A stretch of 9,403 nucleotides of DNA from Acidobacteriota bacterium (GCA_016789625.1 JAEUQS010000711.1:1-9403); one strand, 5' to 3'. Counted from the stretch's first letter, positions 1 through 6,761 are shown. The notes: generated from the sequence alone by a model not told the origin. Program-made: numbers and translations.

Positions 1-1111
1 GCGGTTCGGACCCTCGGTAGCCCGCGCGGATCTTCACCGTGCGGAAGGAGCGATCGATGCGGACCGAGAGTTGCCGGTATCTTACGGGACCCCTGCCGGT
101 CGGCGCGAATCCCAGCAGGTACTGCGATCTCAGGTCGCGCAGCATCTCGAGCACCGCGCGCACGAGCTCTGCCGGCTCGCTCGCGACCTCGAGCCGCCCG
201 CCCGAGGACCGGGCGATGTGGCCCAGCACGTCGAGATTGAGCAGCGTCTCCGGGTTCACGCCGGGCATGTCGGTCGTGGGCGAGCCCGTGCTCCGGAGGC
301 CCATCGGGTAAACCGGCACGTCGATGCCCTCGAGAATCTGCGTGAGCCCCTCCCGCGACAGCTCCGAGGCGTTGTCGATGCCGTCGGTGAGGAGAATGAT
401 CACCCGCGCGCCGTTCCGTCCGAGAAGGGTGCGGTCGGGCATGCGGGCGAGCGCGTCGAAGAACGCGGTGCGTCCCCAGGGCTTCGTCTCGGCGACACCT
501 CGGTACAGCTCCTCGGCATCTTCGGTGAACGGCACGACGAGGCGCACCTCGCCCATCGAGAAGACGTAGAGCGTGAAGTCGTCGCCGGGCTTTCGGGCGT
601 CGAGGAGCGTCCGTATCGCGGCGCGCGCGCCGTCCATCTTGCCGAGGAGCGCCATGGAGCCCGAGCCGTCGAGCAGGATCGTGAACGAGACGGGCACGTC
701 GTCCACGCGCTCGAAGAGGTCGGTCTTCACGGCCTCTCCGTCCGAGAGGAGCGTGATGTCCTTCTCGCCGAGGTCGCGGATCGCGACGCCGTTCCGATCG
801 AGGATCGTCATCGGCACGAGCACGTAGCCGACCGAGACCGACGCCACCGCCCGGGTCTCGTCGTCCTTCTTCGGAGCGGGGAGCCTGGGAGCCGGCGTCT
901 TCGCCACGGGCGGCGGCTCGAGCGGCAGCACCCTCACGGGCTCGGAGGGAAGCTGTCGCTGAGGCTCCGTCTGTTCCGGGCCACGCACGGTCGTCGGTGT
1001 GGCCGCGTTGGCGGGTTTGCCGAAGCCCCCCGTGAGGGCCTGGGCCTCCGCCGGCGGGCCGGGATACGAAAGGAGCGCGGCGAGCGCAATCAGGAGGGAC
1101 CCGCCCTTCAC
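1..1111 (-). CDS. VWFA-related domain protein, secreted or periplasmic (3' end beyond window)
   Basis: The frame is open from a GTG at 1111 to the left edge, giving 370 codons with no stop. Residues 1-24 look like a signal peptide (VKGG, then a hydrophobic stretch, then AEAQA). A proline-rich linker covers about 45-82. The von Willebrand factor A domain starts near 141 and carries a complete MIDAS metal site: DGSGS (D148, S150, S152), T215 in GRTAFFDAL, and D243 in LLTDGIDN. After it, QYLLGFAP (330-337) and a basic strand ending RAGYRG match the C-terminal pattern of the VWFA-related family common in Acidobacteriota (TIGR03436), so only a short C-terminal part is probably missing. Such proteins are generally thought to bind ligands or proteins outside the cytoplasm; the partner here is unknown. 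The GTG start overlaps the stop of the upstream histidine kinase (GTGA), which argues for translational coupling. Confidence 0.88.
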   Translation of the reverse strand, partial: MKGGSLLIALAALLSYPGPPAEAQALTGGFGKPANAATPTTVRGPEQTEPQRQLPSEPVRVLPLEPPPVAKTPAPRLPAPKKDDETRAVASVSVGYVLVPMTILDRNGVAIRDLGEKDITLLSDGEAVKTDLFERVDDVPVSFTILLDGSGSMALLGKMDGARAAIRTLLDARKPGDDFTLYVFSMGEVRLVVPFTEDAEELYRGVAETKPWGRTAFFDALARMPDRTLLGRNGARVIILLTDGIDNASELSREGLTQILEGIDVPVYPMGLRSTGSPTTDMPGVNPETLLNLDVLGHIARSSGGRLEVASEPAELVRAVLEMLRDLRSQYLLGFAPTGRGPVRYRQLSVRIDRSFRTVKIRAGYRGSEP

Positions 1112-1956
1112 GCGGAGACCAGCGGCAGCCGGAAGAAGAAGCGCGCCCCCTGGTCGATCTCGCTCGTCACGGAGAGGTCGCTGCCCATGAGCTTCACGAG
1201 CTGGCGGGAGATGAAGAGGCCCAGCCCGGAGCCGCCGAATTTCCGCCCGGTCGTCGCGCCCTCGGCCTGCACGAAGCGTTCGAAGATCGCGGTCTGCCGC
1301 TCCTTCGCGATGCCGATGCCGTCGTCCACGACCTCGATGACCACGTGGTCCGGGCGCGCGGTCGCCTTCATCGCGACATGCCCCTTCTCCGGCGTGAACT
1401 TCACCGCGTTGCCCACGAGGTTGATGAGCACCTGCTTGAGCCGTCCCGCGTCCCCGCGCACGGTGAGGCCGCGCGGACGGATCTCGGAGAGGGAGACCTT
1501 CTTGAGCTGCGCGAGCGGCATCTCGAGCGTCATCACCTCGTCGAACACGTCGTCGAGCGAGACGTCCTCGAGCTCGATCTCCATCATTCCGGAGTCGAGC
1601 TTCGTCACGTCGAGCACGTGCCCGATCATCTCGAGGAGTCTCCGGCCGCTCGCGTGCGCCCTCGTGAGGAACATCCTCTGCTCGGCCGGATCCTCGACGG
1701 AGCCCTCGAGGATGAGCTGCAGGAACCCCAGGATCGAGGAGAGCGGGGTGCGGAGCTCGTGCGAGAGGTTGGCCACGATCTCCGTTCTCTCGCGGACGCG
1801 TTCCTCGGTTTCGTGGCAGGTGGCCTCGAGCTCGGAGACGCGGGCGACGAGCGCCTGGATCAGGCGATCCCGTTCGTCGAGGCTCTCCCCTGAAATACGC
1901 GCGGCACGCCGCCGGATGTCGCTCGGGACCCGCGTTCGGGCAGCGTCGTCGCTCAT
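1108..1956 (-). CDS. Soluble sensor histidine kinase (HisKA + HATPase_c), orphan
   Basis: This 282-residue protein has a compact kinase core. Residues about 25-64 are charged and probably coiled coil. The H box is NLSHELRTPLSS, with H66 the likely phospho-accepting histidine. The ATP-binding domain has the N box QVLINLVGNAVKFT (N179, N183), the G1 box DDGIGI (211-216), the F box around F225-F228 and the G2 box GGSGLGL (241-247). All catalytic motifs are intact, so it should be active. There is no transmembrane segment and no recognisable PAS, GAF or periplasmic sensor domain; the first 60 residues are too short for one. It is therefore probably cytoplasmic and takes its signal from a partner. 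No response regulator lies in the window. The VWFA gene begins inside its stop codon, so the two are co-transcribed. The ATG at 1956 follows GGGGGAG very closely. Confidence 0.93.
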   Translation of the reverse strand: MSDDAARTRVPSDIRRRAARISGESLDERDRLIQALVARVSELEATCHETEERVRERTEIVANLSHELRTPLSSILGFLQLILEGSVEDPAEQRMFLTRAHASGRRLLEMIGHVLDVTKLDSGMMEIELEDVSLDDVFDEVMTLEMPLAQLKKVSLSEIRPRGLTVRGDAGRLKQVLINLVGNAVKFTPEKGHVAMKATARPDHVVIEVVDDGIGIAKERQTAIFERFVQAEGATTGRKFGGSGLGLFISRQLVKLMGSDLSVTSEIDQGARFFFRLPLVSA

Positions 1957-1968
1957 GCTCCCCCGCTC

Positions 1969-1974
1969 ATTCTA
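1969..1974 (-). promoter_or_regulatory. Candidate -10 box for the histidine kinase-VWFA pair
   Basis: The minus strand reads TAGAAT here, 12 nt upstream of the kinase ATG and downstream of the ndk terminator. It is close to the sigma-70 -10 consensus and sits where a new transcription unit must begin. No convincing -35 box is visible, so this is tentative. Confidence 0.3.
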
Positions 1975-2011
1975 GGGCGCGCAAGCGGAACGCCCTGTGA
2001 CGGGGGCCAGC

Positions 2012-2040
2012 AAAAAGCCCGCCGCTTGCGCGGCGGGCTT
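2012..2040 (-). terminator. Rho-independent terminator of the sucC-sucD-ndk operon
   Basis: A perfect 11-bp inverted repeat lies at 2015-2025 and 2030-2040 (AAGCCCGCCGC and its complement) around a 4-nt loop. Read on the minus strand, the stem ends in a run of five T (2016-2012), the classic intrinsic terminator shape. It begins 24 nt after the ndk stop and separates the operon from the histidine kinase gene. Confidence 0.9.
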
Positions 2041-2064
2041 CCCTTCTCCGGCGACGAGGTCAGC

Positions 2065-2484
2065 TCAAATCAGATCGGACTGGGAGAAGAAGTACGTGAC
2101 CTCGCGGGCGGCGTCGGCCGGAACGGCGGAACCGTGGGCCGCGTTCGCCTCGATGGACTGGCCGAATTCCTTGCGGATCGTGCCGGCGTCGGCCTTGGCG
2201 GGATCCGTCGCGCCCATCACGAGGCGCCAGTGCGCCACGGCGTCCTCGCGCTCGAGCACCATCACGTAGATGGGCCCGGAGATCATGTAGGAGACGAGGG
2301 CGGGGAAGAACCCGCGGGCCGCGTGCTCGGCGTAGAAGCCCTCGGCCTCGGCCTTCGTCATCTGGTGCTTCTTCAGCGCCACGATGCGGAAGCCCTCGGC
2401 CTCGATGCGGGCCAGGATCTTCCCGGCATTGTTGCCCGCAACCGCGTCGGGCTTGATCATCGCGAACGTTTTCTCGAGAGACAT
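2065..2484 (-). CDS. ndk: Nucleoside diphosphate kinase
   Basis: This 139-residue protein has the normal length for the family. It transfers the gamma phosphate from ATP or GTP to other NDPs through a phosphohistidine, in the cytoplasm. The N-terminus MSLEKTFAMIKPDAV carries the conserved lysine K11. The catalytic histidine is H117 in the signature NAAHGSA. The frame stays open upstream through sucD, but the ATG at 2484 is the right start: it gives the family's normal N-terminus and has AAGGAG 4 nt upstream. It begins 8 nt after the sucD stop, so it is almost certainly in the same operon. The pairing makes sense because succinyl-CoA synthetase produces ATP or GTP and Ndk equilibrates it with the other nucleotides. 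Confidence 0.97.
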   Translation of the reverse strand: MSLEKTFAMIKPDAVAGNNAGKILARIEAEGFRIVALKKHQMTKAEAEGFYAEHAARGFFPALVSYMISGPIYVMVLEREDAVAHWRLVMGATDPAKADAGTIRKEFGQSIEANAAHGSAVPADAAREVTYFFSQSDLI

Positions 2485-2492
2485 GAGGCTCC

Positions 2493-3362
2493 TTACTTTC
2501 CCAGAACTTTCTTGAGGGTCTCGCCCATGAGCGCGGGCGAGGGCACCACGTGGATGCCCGCCGCGGTCATGGCCGTCAGCTTGTCCTTGGCGGTGCCCTT
2601 GCCGCCGGAGATGATCGCGCCCGCGTGGCCCATGCGGCGGCCCGGAGGCGCCGTCTGGCCCGCGATGAAGCCCACGACGGGCTTCTTGAGGTTTCCGGCG
2701 ATCCAGCAGGCGGCTTCTTCCTCGGCGCTGCCGCCGATCTCGCCGATCATGATCACGGCCTCGGTGTCGGGGTCGTTCGCGAACAGGCTGAGCGCGTCGA
2801 TGAAGTTCGTGCCGTTCACGGGGTCGCCGCCGATCCCGATGCACGTCGACTGGCCGAGGCCGAGCCCCGTCGTCTGGCCGACCGCCTCGTACGTGAGCGT
2901 TCCCGAGCGGGACACGATTCCTACCGTGCCCTCGCGGTGGATGCGGCCCGGCATGATGCCGATCTTGACCTTGGAAGAGGGCCGGATGATGCCGGGGCAG
3001 TTCGGCCCGATGAGTCGCGACGAGCGCAGGTAGCGCTTGGCCTTGATCATGTCGGCCACGGGAATGCCCTCGGTGATCGCGACGATGAGCGGCACGCCCG
3101 CGGCGGCAGCCTCCATGATCGCGTCGGCCGCGGCCGGCGGCGGCACGAAGATCATCGACGCGTTCGCGCCGGTGGCCTTTACGGCCTGCTCGACCGAGTC
3201 GAACACCGGGATGCCTTCGACCGTGGTTCCGCCCTTCCCGGGAGTGACGCCCGCGACGACCTGCGTTCCGTAGTCGCGGCACGCCAGCGCGTGGTACTTG
3301 CCCTCACGGCCCGTGAGGCCCTGGACGACGAGCTTCGTTTCGGTGGAAATCCAGTTCAGCAT
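2493..3362 (-). CDS. sucD: Succinyl-CoA synthetase, alpha subunit
   Basis: This 289-residue protein has the same length as the E. coli enzyme. It forms the CoA-binding, phosphohistidine-carrying half of succinyl-CoA synthetase, which converts succinyl-CoA, phosphate and NDP to succinate, CoA and NTP in the TCA cycle. The N-terminal CoA-binding Rossmann domain has QGLTGREG (14-21). GPNCPGI (119-125) is a family signature. The catalytic histidine is H246 in GRRMGHAGAIISGGKGTA. The start is the ATG at 3362, preceded by GAGG. The first eleven bases around this start are repeated exactly 71 bp upstream, next to the sucC stop (see the repeat entry). The 73-nt gap to sucC is long for this gene pair, which is often nearly abutting. 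ndk follows after 8 nt. Confidence 0.97.
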   Translation of the reverse strand: MLNWISTETKLVVQGLTGREGKYHALACRDYGTQVVAGVTPGKGGTTVEGIPVFDSVEQAVKATGANASMIFVPPPAAADAIMEAAAAGVPLIVAITEGIPVADMIKAKRYLRSSRLIGPNCPGIIRPSSKVKIGIMPGRIHREGTVGIVSRSGTLTYEAVGQTTGLGLGQSTCIGIGGDPVNGTNFIDALSLFANDPDTEAVIMIGEIGGSAEEEAACWIAGNLKKPVVGFIAGQTAPPGRRMGHAGAIISGGKGTAKDKLTAMTAAGIHVVPSPALMGETLKKVLGK

Positions 3363-3433
3363 GAGGTGGCCTCTGACTCCGGGCGGGGGGCGCGGGGGGA
3401 TCGAGAAACCCCCGCGTTCATTGCGTTCAGCAT
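3356..3433 (-). other. 25-codon ORF, possible relic of the ancestral sucD start
   Basis: An ATG at 3433, 2 nt after the sucC stop, opens a frame of 25 codons beginning M-L-N, the same first three residues as SucD. It ends at a TGA 4 nt past the present sucD ATG. Apart from the duplicated start it is rich in Arg, Pro and Ser and encodes nothing recognisable. It may still be translated by ribosomes finishing sucC and so feed into sucD initiation. A chance ORF is the alternative. Confidence 0.3.
3391..3416 (-). repeat. Intergenic hairpin repeat, copy 1 (sucC-sucD spacer)
   Basis: On the minus strand CGCGGGGG (3416-3409) pairs perfectly with CCCCCGCG (3398-3391) around the 10-nt loop TTTCTCGATC. 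The core GGGGTTTCTCGATCCCCC is identical to 7269-7286 on the plus strand. No T-run follows, so it is not an ordinary terminator. In the mRNA it would form a stable stem between sucC and sucD and could affect processing or the relative expression of the two subunits. Confidence 0.65.
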
Positions 3434-3435
3434 GA

Positions 3436-4605
3436 TCAGGCCGCCTCTTTTCCCAGAGCCGCGATGACCTTCTCCGCGGCGTCCTTCATTCCGTCGGCGG
3501 GGATGACGGCGAGGCCCGAATCGCGCAGGATCTGCTTGCCCTCCTCGACGTTCGTGCCCTCGAGCCGTACGACGACGGGGACGGTGATGCCGCCCTCCTT
3601 CACAGCGTTGACGACGCCGTTCGCGATGATGTCGCAGCGCATGATGCCGCCGAAGATGTTGATGAGAACGGCCTTCACCGCGGAGTCCGACAGGATGATC
3701 CGCATGGCGTTCTTGACCTGCTCCTCGTTGGCGCCGCCGCCCACGTCGAGGAAGTTGGCCGGCTTGCCGCCCGCGTACTGCACGATGTCCATCGTCGCCA
3801 TCGCGAGCCCGGCGCCGTTCACCATGCAGCCCACGTTGCCGTCGAGCTTGATGTAGTTGAGCCCGAACTTGGAGGCCTCGACCTCGAGCGGATCCTCCTC
3901 GTCCAGGTCACGCAGCTCGCGGATGTCCTGGTGGCGGAAGAGCGCGTTGTCGTCGAACGTCATCTTCGCGTCGAGCACGACGACGTCGCCCGAGCCCGTG
4001 ATCATGAGCGGGTTGATCTCGGCGAGCGACGAATCGGTCTCCACGTAGGCCTTCGCGAGCGCGATGAGGAACGTGACGGCCTTCTTGTGCGTGTCGCCCG
4101 AGAGCCCGAGGCCGTACGCGATCGAGCGCGCCTCGAACGGCTGGAGCCCCCACGCGGGGTCGAAGCTCTGGCGGAGGATCTTCTCGGGGCTGTGGGCGGC
4201 GACCTCTTCGATGTCCATGCCGCCCTCGGTCGACGCCATCACCACCGGGAGGCCCAGCGCGCGGTCGAGCGTGATGCCCACGTAGAGCTCACGGGCGATC
4301 GTCGCGGTCTCCTCGATGTAGACCTTCTTCACCTTCTGGCCCGAAGGGCCGGTCTGGTGGGTCACGAGCTGCATCCCGATGATGCGCTTGGCGTACTCGA
4401 AGACCTCGTCGGGCGTCTTCCCCACCTTCACGCCGCCGCCCTTGCCGCGGCCCCCGGCGTGGATCTGCGCCTTGACGACGGCGCTGCCGCCCAGATCCTT
4501 CGCGATCTGGCGGGCTTCCTCGGGGTTGTCGGTGACACGGCCCCTGGGGGTCGCGACGCCGTAGCGGCGGAGGATCTCCTTCGCCTGATACTCGTGGACT
4601 TTCAT
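3436..4605 (-). CDS. sucC: Succinyl-CoA synthetase, beta subunit (ADP-forming type)
   Basis: This 389-residue protein (E. coli has 388) supplies the ATP-grasp nucleotide-binding domain and the succinate/CoA side of the enzyme. The N-terminus MKVHEYQAKEILRRYGV is canonical. VVKAQIHAGGRGKGGG (43-58) is the lysine plus glycine-rich ATP-grasp loop. N198 in EINPL and D212 in VLDAKMTFDDNA are the usual Mg ligands. NGAGLAMATMD (263-273) and FGGIMRCDIIA (318-328) form the phosphate-handling C-terminal domain. P20 is kept, as in E. coli; it has been linked to nucleotide preference, so ADP use is likely but not proven. The ATG at 4605 has GAGG 6 nt upstream. It is the first gene of sucC-sucD-ndk and is divergent from the DUF2891 gene. 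Confidence 0.97.
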   Translation of the reverse strand: MKVHEYQAKEILRRYGVATPRGRVTDNPEEARQIAKDLGGSAVVKAQIHAGGRGKGGGVKVGKTPDEVFEYAKRIIGMQLVTHQTGPSGQKVKKVYIEETATIARELYVGITLDRALGLPVVMASTEGGMDIEEVAAHSPEKILRQSFDPAWGLQPFEARSIAYGLGLSGDTHKKAVTFLIALAKAYVETDSSLAEINPLMITGSGDVVVLDAKMTFDDNALFRHQDIRELRDLDEEDPLEVEASKFGLNYIKLDGNVGCMVNGAGLAMATMDIVQYAGGKPANFLDVGGGANEEQVKNAMRIILSDSAVKAVLINIFGGIMRCDIIANGVVNAVKEGGITVPVVVRLEGTNVEEGKQILRDSGLAVIPADGMKDAAEKVIAALGKEAA

Positions 4606-4669
4606 GCGGAACCTCGAGCCCGAATGGGCCTCCGGAGATTAGCAGAGCGCTCCCCTTAGACTTTCGAGC
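4606..4669. promoter_or_regulatory. Short divergent promoter region, sucC / DUF2891 gene
   Basis: Only 64 bp separate the two divergent starts. On the minus strand TAATCT (4641-4636) could be the sucC -10 box. On the plus strand TAGACT (4657-4662) ends 7 nt before the ATG at 4670, which would put transcription start at or next to the start codon (leaderless mRNA). No good -35 boxes are visible. The two candidate promoters would occupy the same DNA and might interfere with each other. Confidence 0.35.
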
Positions 4670-5743
4670 ATGCCGGCCTCCTTCGCGCTCGCTCTCCTCC
4701 TCGCCCAGACGCCCGTTCAGCCGCCCCTCGACGAGGCCTCCGCAGGCCGGTTCGCGCGTCTCGCGCTCGACTGCGTGGCGAAGGAATACCCGAACAAGAT
4801 CGCCCACACGCTGGCCGGCGATGCCGACGTGAAGCCGCCGCGGGAGCTGACCCCCGCGTTCTTCGGCTGCTACGACTGGCACTCCTCGGTGCACGGCCAC
4901 TGGCTGCTCGCGCGGCTTTCGCGCTCGTACCCGAAGGCGCCGTTCACGATCGCGGCACGCGGCGCGCTGGCCGCCTCGCTCACGAAGGAGAAGATCGCCG
5001 GCGAGGTCGCGTATCTCGCCGCGCCCGGGCGGGCCACTTTCGAGAGGCCCTACGGCCTCGCGTGGCTGCTCCAGCTCGGGACGGAGCTCCGGGAATGGGA
5101 CGACCCGCTGGCCCGCGAGCTGGCGGCGAACCTGGCCCCGCTCGAGCGGGTCGCCGTCGAGCGGCTCTCGGCCTGGCTGCCCAAGCTCGCGTATCCGATT
5201 CGCGAGGGCGAGCACCCGCAAACGGCGTTCGCGTTCGGCCTCGCGCTCGACTGGGCGCGGGCCGCGAAGGACGCGGACTTCGAGAGGCTGCTCGTCTCGC
5301 GCACGCAGGCTCTCTACCTGAAGGACACGGCCTGTCCTCTCGCGTACGAGCCTTCGGGACAGGACTTCCTCTCACCCTGTCTCGGGGAGGCCGATCTCCT
5401 GCGCCGGGTGCTCCCCCCGGAGGCGTTCGGAACCTGGCTGTCGCGGTTTCTCCCGCAGATCCCGAAGACGCCGTCGCCGAAGTGGCTCGAGGTCGCGACG
5501 GTCACGGACCGTTCCGACGGCAAGCTCGCGCACCTCGACGGCCTGAACCTGAGCCGGGCCTGGATGCTCGAAGGCATCGCGGCGGGGCTCCCGCCCAAGG
5601 ACCCGCGCCTCGCGTCCCTCCGCGGCGCCGCGCTGTTCCACCGCACGGCGGGGCTCGCGGCCGTCACGGGAGAGCACTACGAGGGCGGGCACTGGCTCGG
5701 GACGTTCGCCGTCTACCTCACCACGTCCCGCGGACTGAAATAG
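4670..5743 (+). CDS. DUF2891 family protein, probably exported
   Basis: This 357-residue protein belongs, by its conserved motifs, to the DUF2891 family, whose function is unknown. It starts with a short hydrophobic stretch (residues 4-12) before QTPVQPPL, which could be a minimal signal peptide although it lacks the usual positive N-terminus. Conserved-looking blocks follow in order: FARLALDCVAKEYPNK (28-43), the His/Trp-rich CYDWHSSVHGHW (67-78), ERPYGLAWLLQL (125-136), HPQTAFAFGLALDWA (182-196), EPSGQDFLSPCLGEADL (227-243), HLDGLNLSRAWML (288-300) and EHYEGGHWLGTFAVYL (335-350). Repeated helical blocks carrying His, Glu, Asp and Trp suggest an all-alpha, perhaps toroid-like, enzyme fold; that part is inference. 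It lies between mdh and sucC on the opposite strand. There is no clear Shine-Dalgarno sequence before the ATG. Confidence 0.85.
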   Translation: MPASFALALLLAQTPVQPPLDEASAGRFARLALDCVAKEYPNKIAHTLAGDADVKPPRELTPAFFGCYDWHSSVHGHWLLARLSRSYPKAPFTIAARGALAASLTKEKIAGEVAYLAAPGRATFERPYGLAWLLQLGTELREWDDPLARELAANLAPLERVAVERLSAWLPKLAYPIREGEHPQTAFAFGLALDWARAAKDADFERLLVSRTQALYLKDTACPLAYEPSGQDFLSPCLGEADLLRRVLPPEAFGTWLSRFLPQIPKTPSPKWLEVATVTDRSDGKLAHLDGLNLSRAWMLEGIAAGLPPKDPRLASLRGAALFHRTAGLAAVTGEHYEGGHWLGTFAVYLTTSRGLK

Positions 5744-5784
5744 TCCGAACCCGGAAAACGCCAGCGATTGGCCCTTCGGGGGTT

Positions 5785-5810
5785 TGGGGGCACCGGCCAT
5801 GGTGCCCCCA
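5785..5810. terminator. Hairpin between convergent DUF2891 gene and mdh, possible bidirectional terminator
   Basis: TGGGGGCACC (5785-5794) pairs perfectly with GGTGCCCCCA (5801-5810) around a 6-nt loop. It lies in the 79-nt gap between two convergent genes, 41 nt after one stop and 12 nt before the other. Neither strand has a T-run after the stem, so it is not a textbook intrinsic terminator. It may be a U-less terminator, a pause site, or a 3'-end stabiliser for either transcript. Confidence 0.5.
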
Positions 5811-5822
5811 GGTCACTTCAGC

Positions 5823-6749
5823 TCAACACCCGAGCTTGTCGACCAGCTCCTTGACCGCTTCGGCGGACTTCTTGAGAGCCGCGTCCTCCTCGGCGGTGAG
5901 CTTGATCTCGATGATCTTCTCCACGCCGTTGGCGCCGAGCACTGCGGGCACGCCGACGTACAGCTTGTCGATGCCGTACTCACCCTCGAGGTACACGGCG
6001 CAGGGCATGATCTTGCGCTTGTCGTTGAGGATCGAGTCGGCCATCTCGACGGCCGCGGCCGAAGGCGCGTAGTACGCCGAGCCGGTCTTCAGGAGGTTGA
6101 CGATCTCCGCTCCGCCCGTCGCGGTGCGCTTGCAGATCGCGTCCACCCGCTCGGCGGACATGAGCTCGGTGATGGGGATCCCGGCCACGGTCGAGTAGCG
6201 CGGCAGCGGCACCATCGTGTCGCCGTGGCCGCCCAGCACGAACGCGTGGATGTTCGTCATGGAGACGTTCAGCTCCATGGCGATGAACGCCCGCATGCGC
6301 GCGCTGTCCAGCACGCCCGCCATGCCCAGAACCTTGTTCTTCGGCAGGCCCGACACGCGGCGGGCGACCTCCGTCATCGCGTCGAGCGGGTTCGTGACGA
6401 CGATGATGAACGCGTCCGGGGAGTGCGCGATGAACTTGCGCGTGGCGTCGGCCACGATCTCCTCGTTCTTGCGAAGGAGGTCGTCGCGCGACATCCCGGG
6501 CTTGCGGGCGAGGCCCGCGGTGATGATGCAGAGGCTCGACCCCGCCGTCGCGGCGTAGTCGTTCGCCCCCGTGATGGTGACATCGAAGCCTTCCACGGCT
6601 CCGGACTGGTACATGTCGAGGGCCTTGCCCTGGGGCATGCCTTCCACGACGTCCACGAGGACGACGTCCGCGAGCTGCTGCTCGGCGACGCGCTGCGCGG
6701 CCGTGGCTCCCACGTTGCCGCCTCCGATGACGGTGATTTTTCGACGCAC
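5823..6749 (-). CDS. mdh: Malate dehydrogenase, NAD-dependent (LDH-like type)
   Basis: The 308-residue enzyme interconverts malate and oxaloacetate with NAD in the TCA cycle. The Rossmann loop GGGNVG lies at 9-14, and D33 in LVDVVEG suits NAD rather than NADP. The substrate loop GLARKPGMSRDD has R82, where malate dehydrogenases have Arg and lactate dehydrogenases have Gln, followed by R88. N120 in VTNPLD, D148 and R151 in VLDSARMR, and the catalytic H175 in GGHGDTMVP complete the active site. The frame is open to a TTG at 6764, but AGGAGG at 6761-6756 sits 6 nt before a GTG at 6749, and starting there gives the normal N-terminus RRKITVIGGGNVG. I therefore place the start at 6749. It is transcribed toward, but separately from, the DUF2891 gene; sucC lies beyond that gene on the same strand as mdh. 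Confidence 0.96.
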   Translation of the reverse strand: MRRKITVIGGGNVGATAAQRVAEQQLADVVLVDVVEGMPQGKALDMYQSGAVEGFDVTITGANDYAATAGSSLCIITAGLARKPGMSRDDLLRKNEEIVADATRKFIAHSPDAFIIVVTNPLDAMTEVARRVSGLPKNKVLGMAGVLDSARMRAFIAMELNVSMTNIHAFVLGGHGDTMVPLPRYSTVAGIPITELMSAERVDAICKRTATGGAEIVNLLKTGSAYYAPSAAAVEMADSILNDKRKIMPCAVYLEGEYGIDKLYVGVPAVLGANGVEKIIEIKLTAEEDAALKKSAEAVKELVDKLGC

Positions 6750-6755
6750 TCTGTT

Positions 6756-6761
6756 CCTCCT
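6756..6761 (-). promoter_or_regulatory. Strong Shine-Dalgarno sequence that fixes the mdh start
   Basis: The minus strand reads AGGAGG and then AACAGA before GTG, a consensus ribosome binding site at ideal spacing. An upstream TTG start would place the SD inside the coding sequence, so it is disfavoured. Confidence 0.85.

Larger units (their letters stand above)
3354..3435 (-). repeat. Putative small inserted element flanked by 11-bp direct repeats at the sucC-sucD junction
   Basis: The string TCATGCTGAAC (minus strand) occurs exactly at 3435-3425, immediately after the sucC stop, and again at 3364-3354, where it contains the sucD start codon. Between them lie 60 bp (3365-3424) that hold a strong hairpin also found elsewhere in the window. 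If one repeat and the 60 bp are removed, sucC and sucD join as TGATCATGCTGAAC, a stop and start 2 nt apart. This is what a target-site duplication caused by insertion of a small non-coding element would look like. The insertion interpretation is inference; the repeats themselves are exact. Confidence 0.55.

Noticed and set aside
71..1975. 634-codon open frame on the plus strand
   Set aside because: It is antisense to the histidine kinase and VWFA genes, whose motifs are unmistakable. The protein is rich in Arg, Glu and His with no domain pattern, as expected from the mirror frame of GC-rich coding DNA.
2485..3282. N-terminal extension of ndk (or an ndk fusion) reading through sucD
   Set aside because: The frame is open only because sucD is GC-rich. 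The extension is Arg/Gly/His-rich noise, and ndk has its own ATG with AAGGAG.
3381..3399. Possible G-quadruplex on the plus strand in the sucC-sucD spacer
   Set aside because: Only three separate G runs of three or more are present close together, so a standard three-tetrad quadruplex is not supported. The G runs are better explained by the hairpin arm and C-rich flank.
4289..5221. 310-codon minus-strand frame over the start of sucC and the DUF2891 gene
   Set aside because: It is out of frame with sucC and antisense to the DUF2891 gene, whose frame has clear conserved motifs.
5062..6072. 336-codon plus-strand frame overlapping the DUF2891 gene and mdh
   Set aside because: It spans the end of one real gene and the antisense of another, with low-complexity Arg/Ala/Gly composition and no motifs.
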